DNA of 64,000 nucleotides. Origin: Trichobilharzia regenti. Taxonomy: Eukaryota > Platyhelminthes > Trematoda > Strigeidida > Schistosomatidae. The stretch is from contig OX235265.1 of assembly GCA_944472135.2 (NCBI GenBank), positions 46,597,459 through 46,661,458 on the forward strand, in the 5' to 3' direction. This document shows, piece by piece, positions 56,071-64,000 of the stretch. The stretch's first letter is position 1; every line of letters begins with the position of its first letter. The notes below the pieces were generated by a model that had not been told where the DNA came from, made no database searches, and was given only the letters and a program-made list of their open reading frames with translations. The translations under genes were made by a program, and so were the position numbers.

Positions 56071-59000
56071 ATGTCGGAAAGGTGAGGTTGTCCATTAGTC
56101 TACAGGCTTCCAGGTGTCTCTTGTGAGTGTGTTAGTCGACTTAGGGATTTTGACAGAATGATGTTTGCTTGGAGTTGTCAGCCAATTGTTGTCCAACGGA
56201 CAATTATGTCGTGCAGTTGCGACAGTCGCAGTAATTGGAGATCCAGGTCATATTCAATGCTGATTGTAAATAAAATTGCATACTACAATCTATATGACGG
56301 TCATTTAAGCACTACTGAAATACTCGGTTGTGTTTTGTAGAGGGTTTTAAGGACATCCACGTAGACGTGGGGCACCAGGCCTGGTGGTTGGGGAGACCGT
56401 GGTGAGTCAGGCTGGTTCTGTGGAAATGGGTGGATGTGGATTGATTTGTATGATTCTCGCCATTAACATTACCCACATAACTGCCATCCTCTACGTGCAA
56501 AGCTGAGAAGTATTTTAGCGCATACCTCACCAGTATCTTTCTATTGTGGTTTCAGGTGCAGCTCGGAAGCAGTGTAACTAAGATACCCCAGAGACTGAAC
56601 GGGTTTACCACAGAGTGGTGACTCGGAAAGTCATCTGAACTTTGGTGCATCAAGCTTTTATGACGGAATTGAGTTGTCTAACCGCACTGAGTAGTCGGGT
56701 CCACTTGTGGTGTGTTTCGGTGATGGTCGTGCACGTTAACTACCTGTTGACTGGAGTTCCTGAGAATCTGTGTGGAACGAGGACTGACGAGGCGTGGCTA
56801 ACATGGAGGATGAGGAGTGAGCATGTTGTCTGTAATACTATGGTAGTATTGGCTCCTACTATCCCAAGAACCATGGTTAGACATGCATACTCCGTGGTCT
56901 AGACCACCAGTTATTACGTTGGAGATATGTACTTCGCTTCAACTTTACTAGTCCGAAATCCCGTGTTTTCAAACCTGAGTCGTCGATGGTTGCAGTGGGA
57001 TAATGATTGTATTACCTCTACCAGACAAAACACAGCAAGTAAATATGTACGCCATTGATTGATTCATTTAACTTGTTTGTTCGACTCTCTTAATCCCCAT
57101 CCCCACCCAATGACTATCGTTGGTGAATTGTAGATCAGATTTGTCAGCTGCGATTCCACACATAAGATGAGAGTAGGGGAAGCTATGTGACACCTAGTTA
57201 TCGTCAATTCGACCTCTGATTTGACATTGTGAGGTGTAGAAGTCATGAATTTTGTCCTGTTCATTTAGCTACGGTGGTTTGCAGTTGTTTCATGAATGAT
57301 GAGTTGGCGAGCAGTAGTATTGTGTCTGTTGTGTTCGGATACGTATTATGTAGTCTGCTGTCATTTTCCAGATTGATTTTTCAGTCAGCCTCCACAAATG
57401 ACAGAGTAGCAGTGTTCGTATTCGTGGAGTGCATAACGACTAATATGTTGTTTTTCACCTTTCAGGTCACGCGTTAACAATTCAGGACCGTTGAAGAAGC
57501 CTGCTGAAAGAGGTTATCCAGCGTAAGTTTATGAATGCTCACAATAACTCGTAATAGTTCGTCTGGTTCTGTGTGGAGTTCCAATACACCTAGTGAACGG
57601 GGTGATATTCCGTCGTCTTCGGAAGGCGAAATTGCCTCGGAAGCTGCTCGCCAGAAAAAGAGCCATCCAGTCCAAAAAGCTGTGTGAGTACTATTCCTGT
57701 TGTTCCTTCAGATAACACGACATGTTTTGTCTTGATGCCTAACTAGCTTTCGTTTCTTTGTTTCAGGTATGATATATCTACGGGTATTTCGAAGTAAGTT
57801 GACGTCAAATAAACTCTAACAGTATTTGTCTTCATTGCTTCCTTCGGTAACGCTCCCGAATTGACTATTATTTTCAGACTAAACATACAGAAGACACTCA
57901 GAATACCGAATAGACCAGACCAAGGAGGTACAATCGGCAAGAAAGTCAAAGTCACTTCAAACTGTTGGGATTTGACATTTCATCACAGAACGGTATATTT
58001 GTATTTTGTGGAGGCCAACTCAGTTCATCGATTGGAAGCTAAGGAGGGCAGTAAAACTGAGATAAGAATGCCACCTAAAGAGTTGAGATCTTTAATTCAG
58101 CAGGTAGCTGACTCGTAAGTACCATTGTGTTATTGATCAAATGAATTGTTCACATATGTAACGGAACTTTCTGTTCCTTAATTATTAAGCTGAATTGTTT
58201 CTCTGACTTTTGGTCAAGTATTGCTTGCTTGTCAACCAAAGATTCGTACACGTGTGGGATAACTTGTTCCATGTCCCACACCATTCATTATGTGACTTTG
58301 GTTACTGTCAGCGTTGTTTAGAAAGAATTGGTGAAGTTGTTGGTTATGGTTTCTATTGAGAGCACTGGTATCTATTCATAAACCTCACGCTAAACAATTA
58401 TGCTTATTTCACTCGCTTCTGCAGTTTACCAGATACGATCATATACGATGGCGGTCACGCCATATACTCTGAAGATCCGTTACCTGGTGTCACAACGGAC
58501 CCCGTAGAAAGAGAGATTGAGATCAAGGAGCCGTTTGGTCGGGACCGCCTTCTTCTGAAGTACCGGATTATGGAAGTGCAGAAGGTATCTACTTCCGATA
58601 TCAGCCATTTCATAACGAATCCGAAAGCGACCTCTATGAATATGCCCCAAGTAAGGCTGGATATGTTTCATATTTGTTTCTAGGAATGTATCAGATTGTT
58701 AGACTGCATCTTGAAGACGGTGTCAAAGCAGTCGTTTGTATCCCTTGGACGCTCAGCCCTATTTCAGCAAACACCAATTAAAGTGGTTATGGATAAGCTT
58801 TTCACTATTCATAAGGGTTTCATCAGTAGCGTGCGACCCCAATGGAAAATTCGTGTCAACTTGGATATGGTAAGTAGTGATTCACCTTCTATTTTACATA
58901 TAATCACAGACGTGCAAGGCCTACTTTGTATCCGGGAATCTAGCGGACGTCATGTACTCGAAGTATGGAGACGATATGGTTAGATGTAGCACTCAAATGG

Positions 59001-62000
59001 CATACGACTTGAGAAAGATACGAGTTGAGACTGATAAATTCTACAAGAGCGATGATGGTATGCATGTTTTCTGTTATACCTCATACATTTTAGGACGTGC
59101 ATATTCCCGGCGCTTCACCGTGCACGGGATATCATCACTACCAGCCGACCGTTTGATGATTGAGGAGTTGAACCAGTCCGTGGCTGAATATTTCAAGCGG
59201 CACCATCATATCACTCTGAAGTATCCAGAGCTGCCCTGTGTGAAGGTAAATTTGCATTTCAGTGATTATTTTTGTAGGTTGATCAAAAGCGTGAAGTGTA
59301 TATGCCTATGGAACTGTTAAACATTTTGCCCTATCAAGCTCCTAATGCGAGTAAAGCCGATATTGCGAGTGAAGTTATCCGTTGTGCAGCAATTCGACCA
59401 CAGGAGCGCTTCAGAGAGCTGGAGAATTTTGCCAATAATATGCTGAAGTAAGAGTTTCATTTATGAGTTGATACCACCGGTCAGTACTAAAGTGTAGTGT
59501 TGCTTATTGATCCAAGAGTTGAGGGTAAGCATGTTGAGATAGACGAGCTTTCGATGATTGATTTCTTCGGCATTCCATGAAGCTTGTAGCTCGACACTCA
59601 CTGTTGTAGCGCATTAAAAGGATGGTGAGAAAGTAGAATAAGTAGTAGGTTACAATACCGACCCTGGATACTTGTGGAGATTTCCGAATTATCACACTTA
59701 GCTTCTATAGATTCATTGGTGATGTCAATGGAAGAGTCCTCTAGAATGGGCGGAGTAATGCTACTTTAAATTGTAGCCGATAAGCTATGGATCTGTAGGT
59801 CCTTCCAACTACAAGCCAACTCAGTTTTCCCATGATTGGAAGTTCTAGTCTTCATTGTATTCCTGTAAAGAGACAAGTTGAATGTGAGAACGGAAGCACA
59901 CTATTAGACGAATGATTGGTTATAGTTGTATTTCATTGGTTGTTTACGCACAGCGATAGGCTTTTGATTTCTAGCAAAATTGCTACTAGCTATTGGAATT
60001 GAAATACAATTACACTTGATTGATGTATTCCACAATGCGTAAACTTCTCACATATATTATTAGATGAGCGCTTTGTGAACGTTTTGATGACAGAAATCTG
60101 CTGTCCGTTGTGTCAGCCGTAATTTTGAAATTTGAATAAACGTGAGGTAAACGCCACAGTCCTTCTCGGTAAGTGCCGGAGATCCTTGACGTAACGCCTC
60201 CCTACAGAGTTTATTGTTTGTTTTCCAAGCATGCAAGTAGATACGACATACACTGTTTTGTACATCGATTTGATAAGGACGCAGAATGTGGCGGTGTCTA
60301 GTTGGTTATAGTGGGCCACGAGTCATATAATTGCACAGACTTGCGACTAGTTGAGCACGACAAAATTAGAGTAGTGTTTGTTGGCTGTGTGGCAGTGAAG
60401 AGAACTCAATTGTAGGGTAAGTATGCTTGAATGCAAGTCTGGAACCAACTGTGTAGGAAGGTGTGTAAACGACGTTAGCCTGGAGCCAGATTTTATGATT
60501 TACTCAATGCATTGTTTTGTAATTATGAGGGTTTCTTTTGACATGACATTTGTTCCATTTCCTCCAAGGTCCCACCCACTGATCAAACAATTTGGTTTGG
60601 CGATTCAACCGAGGCCAGTGGAAGTTAACGCACGTGTTATCCAGCCGCCAACTGCTGGCTTTGGTCGTTCCGGTGTACAACAGCTGACGGCAGGTAGTTG
60701 GAGCACGCCTAGCTTTCTTCACCCTGCCGGCGAAGGAGTAGAAATAATGTGGGCTGTACTTAGCATTCCGCCTAATCAGGTATGTTTTCTACTCCAGTTC
60801 AACGTAAGATTAGTGCTGTAACAAAGTTGAGTTGTACAATCACTTGGGCACCAAATTGACATTGTAGACTTGATCATTTGTCGATTGTATCAACATCGAA
60901 GGGTAGCTCGCCTAGTTCCATGACAGCCCACCTACTTTATTGTTCACTGCATTACGTCGGTGGCAATATCATCATCTTTTATTTGTCAGTGTTTAATGCT
61001 CTGTATACAAAGAGGAGGTTTTGTCTGCCTTTTAATAAAGTGAAGGAAATGTTGTCAGATGGGTAGAGTAGCCTGAGAAGTGTGCACTTAATTCTGGTTT
61101 GTTGTCAAAAGGCATGTGTTATTGTTGAAAACAGTTAGTCGCTTTTATAAATTTAGATAGTGTTTTTAGAAGACGGAGATTATCTGAAAAGTGAGACGTA
61201 TTTGCGCGATACATTTGGAAGAACTTCTCATGTTATTGTTATTGTCAAATGTAAACGCGAGAACTGACTGCTTCATCTCCTTGCCATGTTTTCTTCCTAG
61301 CGGTCTCATGGTCATGTACAGAAGGTGATATCGGAATTGCCTAGAGCGGCCAGTCGCTTTGGTGTTCGGTTTAGCCCTCGACCGATTGTGGCACAGTGTC
61401 CGAGAGGAGAACTAAACAGGAGGTTCGAGGAGTTTTCCAGACAAGGCTGTGGCTTCTTACTTCTCATCCTGTACGATGAACATTTCTACTCATCGATTAA
61501 ACGTCTGAGTGACCTGCAAATGGGGATTCGGACTCAATGTGTACGAGCTCGTACTCTGGACAAACCGAACGTTTTCCGTAAGTAATGAGTGTTGTTCACA
61601 TGTAGCCTTCAGTGTGTTTCTGTATTTCGATGAGTTTAATTCGGTTTTCTGCTTTCAGCGAACCTGTTACTCAAACTGAATGGGAAACTCGGCGGTGTGA
61701 ACTGGCGAATTCCTGACCTTATTAAGGACAGTCAAGAGTTGGTTATGGTTTTTGGAGCCGATGTCACTCATCCTGCGCCTACACAAACTCATCAAATTCG
61801 AAAGTCAGTAGCTGCTGTTATTGGTAGTGTTTCACCCGATCTTATGAGGTACGGGGTAGTTATCCGTCAGCAGGCAACCACAGAAAAGGGGAATAAGGCA
61901 GCCAGAGAAATAATCGATGATATGCGTCTCAGTGTCAAGGAGCTACTCCAGGTTAGTTTTCATCAATGACCAACTCTACTGACTCACATTCCCCTTTTTC

Positions 62001-62738
62001 CCGTTGTACGCTTTCGTTCTTCCTTATTATTTGTGTTTTGTTGCAGCTTTACCTGCGTAACACGAACGGGCGTTTCCCGACGCGCATGATATTCTATCGC
62101 GATGGAGTTTCGGAGGGCCAGTTCGAAAATGTGTTGGTGGAAGAGCTGTGTGCAATTCAACGAGCTTGTGCAGATGTCCGTCCTGGCGAGGAGCCAGCTA
62201 TCACTTATATTGTTGTGCAAAAGCGTCACCATATTCGATTTAGACCATCTGACCCCAGGTAAGGTATTTGCTCATGATGTTTCCTGTGTACGTACTACAC
62301 TTTATTCGTGTCTTAACGGTCTGTTTGAATGCTTTGTCAGGGCAAGAAACGTGGAGCCAGGAACCGTGGTAGATACAGATATCACGCATCCCAGGGAATT
62401 TGATTTCTACCTCTGCTCTCAGGAAGGGATTCAGGTAAATTGTTTCTTTGTGCTAATGCCATTACTTTTAGGGTACATCGAAACCTGCTCACTATCACGT
62501 GTTGTATGATGATAGTAACTGGACATCGAATGCTCTTCAGATGTTCACCTACCACTTATGCTACGCGTACATGAGGTGTTCGCGTAGTGTCTCGTGTCCA
62601 GCGCCGACTTATTATTCTCATTTGGCTGCATTTCGGGCACGTGAGTGGTTATCGGACATAGAGAAACCAGAGATTCTGTTAGATGCTGGTCGTTTCAGAG
62701 TTCACAGCAGTCAAGTTGACGGCATGTTCTACTTATAA
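56071..62738 (+). CDS. AGO: Argonaute, divergent flatworm-type, slicer-competent
   Basis: The small-RNA effector. I read 16 exons: 56071-56081, 57466-57522, 57558-57683, 57767-57793, 57878-58114, 58425-58650, 58684-58869, 58910-59057, 59094-59245, 59278-59447, 60569-60779, 61301-61577, 61659-61951, 62047-62258, 62341-62434, 62472-62738. All junctions are GT-AG and in frame, giving 897 residues. Order: variable N terminus, N domain (from ~80), linker 1 ([14 protein letters not shown]), PAZ (~290-395; [20 protein letters not shown]), linker 2, MID (~540-625), PIWI (~630-890). The DEDH tetrad is D644 (GADVTHP), E693 (REIID), D726 (YRDGVSEGQ) and H859 (YYSHLAAF). The 5'-phosphate pocket is Y580, K584, Q596, K615, K619. 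The specificity loop is acidic (YDEHF), the C terminus is FYL and the serine-cluster loop of animal AGO1/2 proteins is missing. These traits fit a flatworm-specific clade. The 11-nt first exon is the least certain. Confidence 0.95.
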
Positions 62739-62794
62739 ACAGATTTTGTTATTTTCATATAAATTGTATTTCCTTTTGAATCCATCTTCCCTTT
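62739..62794 (+). other. Argonaute 3' flank
   Basis: AT-rich, with no canonical AATAAA before the retroposon tail. The nearest plus-strand AATAAA I see is about 62930, inside the retroposon. Confidence 0.4.
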
Positions 62795-63640
62795 TAATAG
62801 TAATAATAATAATCATAATAATAATAATAGTATAATGATAATGATTTACTTCATTCCAAAAGCAGTACTTGTGATACAGAATGGGATTTTCAGCATTAAT
62901 CACGATATTGTATCTAATTCCCTCAAATTATAAATAAAATTAATCACACAGAAAATTTTCCCAAAACATGCAGCATATAAAATGGAAATAATAATAATGA
63001 TAACAGCTAAGGTAATAGTAATAATAATACAAGTGAAAATTTCCGTTGGCCTCTTTCACACAGTATTGTCGATGAGGTATGGTAATCCTAGCATGTTTAA
63101 AAATGTTGAATACAGTGTTCTCTTTACATGATATGGTGAGGGGGAAAACAAAGATTACAGCAGTCATAGACAAAAGTTGGTGTTTGCAATTATTAAAGTA
63201 AAACAAAGAAGCAACAGAACCATAAATATAATAGGAATAATAGAAGTAAAACTTGAAGGTATATAAGGATGGATGGAGGAAGTTGTTTATTTACAGGATG
63301 AAAGAAGGTTGGTTAACTGTATTTTGTTGGGGCGATGATAAGGCATCGACGTGATACTGATAAGAAACTTTGAACACTTCACAATTCGATGGTTGATTCG
63401 GACATGTTTTCTGGGAAGAGGTGACTGATTGACTGCGTTTGAGGTGTTCTGACCTCTACGTCCCCGCTGTGTTGACGAAGAATCGGTTGATGAGGCAGTG
63501 TCAACACCTGGCATTGATAAGTCCATTAACGTGCGTGTTGTGGGTAGGCGTAAAGAAGGTGTAATTTCGAAGCTAGTTGTCCGTACTCTTGAGCAGGGGA
63601 TTTCGGAGATGCATGTCTTCTGTGGCAGTGTGAATTCCAA
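62795..63640 (-). mobile_element. CR1-Z-like 3' end, antisense to Argonaute
   Basis: On minus it ends with a sequence matching the CR1-Z 3' terminus (AGTACTGCTTTTGGAATGA, near GATACAAT on the same strand) and a long (TTA)n tail. Upstream, a minus frame at 63287-63640 resembles the CR1-Z RT C terminus only weakly (RINHRIVKCSKFLISITSMPY). The 5' extent is unsure. Confidence 0.6.
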
Positions 63641-64000
63641 TAATTTATTTGGCCAAGATGGTGGTTAATCTGAATAGTTCGAGCATTTCTCGGTGGATAT
63701 CACATCTTTTAAGGTCGATTGATCACTATTTGCGTAGTGAATGATTACCTTAAATGCTGTTTTATTTTACTTAGATAAGAACACAGTATTTGTGTTATGG
63801 GCACCGAGTGTTAATTGCGACATCGTGATTGATTACAATTCCCAGTTGTACGGGATGATGACGTGCTGAGGCACTCATTCGTATGATCTTAGACCCCACG
63901 TAAGAAATCGTAGGCTATCGACAGACGCCAAACGGGCACAACTATGCTTCATCGCAGACGTTGGAATGAGACAAACCAGTGTACTGTACTTTTTGAAGAG
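63641..64000. other. No feature seen
   Basis: No gene, repeat or RNA is recognised in this terminal stretch. Confidence 0.4.

Noticed and set aside
1..64000. CRISPR, operon, prophage or other prokaryotic system
   Set aside because: Spliced genes, LTR and CR1 elements show eukaryotic nuclear DNA; no regularly spaced short repeats were seen.
1..64000. tRNA or rRNA genes
   Set aside because: Scanning for B-box-like GGTTCGANNC with a matching cloverleaf and for rRNA-like blocks gave nothing convincing.

Overview
This window reads as eukaryotic nuclear DNA from a parasitic flatworm (trematode or cestode; a schistosome-like trematode is my best guess, not proven). The reasons are two spliced host genes with many 31-41 nt micro-introns, a divergent Argonaute of the kind described in flatworms, and a load of BEL/Pao, Ty3/Gypsy and CR1-like elements typical of such genomes. 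I see no prokaryotic features, CRISPR array, rRNA or tRNA.

Host genes lie only at the two ends. On the left, 1036-1706 (minus) is a complete five-exon NAA10 gene, the catalytic subunit of the NatA N-terminal acetyltransferase; I joined its exons by hand to 174 codons without an indel against the conserved family core. On the right, 56071-62738 (plus) is a complete 16-exon Argonaute gene, 897 residues by my reading, with a full DEDH slicer tetrad and an intact guide 5'-phosphate pocket but an unusual MID nucleotide-specificity loop.

Almost everything between (about 2.8-54.5 kb) is transposable elements, many nested. I use local names. BEL-A is an autonomous-type BEL/Pao family with ~360 bp LTRs (copies at 4441-11317 and 29132-35862). 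BEL-A-NA is a non-autonomous derivative with the same LTRs but one gag-derived long frame and no RT, RNase H or integrase (50578-54543; 25036-27602 plus 38027-38350; fragments at 24788-25035 and 44759-50396). BEL-B is a different BEL/Pao element, recently inserted and internally deleted (17074-21196). Gypsy-C is a ~1.05 kb deleted Gypsy element with nearly identical LTRs (22367-23420). Gypsy-D is an old truncated Gypsy fragment (2791-4440). CR1-X, CR1-Y and CR1-Z are non-LTR families.

Layout of the repeat block: Gypsy-D is cut by BEL-A copy 1. CR1-Y's 3' part follows (11318-14165). CR1-X runs on minus from about 24.78 to 14.26 kb, carrying BEL-B in ORF2 and Gypsy-C in ORF1. BEL-A-NA copy 3 has its 5' LTR split by CR1-Z (27603-38026), and CR1-Z's RT is itself split at its YSDD motif by BEL-A copy 2. 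Next are CR1-Y's 5' part (38351 to ~40.4 kb), a CR1-X 3' fragment, a solo LTR, ORF1-like and short retroposon pieces, a shattered BEL-A-NA copy hit by a second CR1-Z copy, and a nearly full BEL-A-NA copy. The two halves of CR1-Y end at the same base position against BEL-A LTRs 27 kb apart in opposite orientations, which points to an inversion or a misassembly.

The elements cooperate only in the usual sense: BEL-A could supply RT and integrase to BEL-A-NA through shared LTRs, and CR1-type machinery moves the non-LTR copies. The Argonaute gene, a silencing effector, sits directly beside the repeat block with an antisense retroposon tail just after its stop codon.
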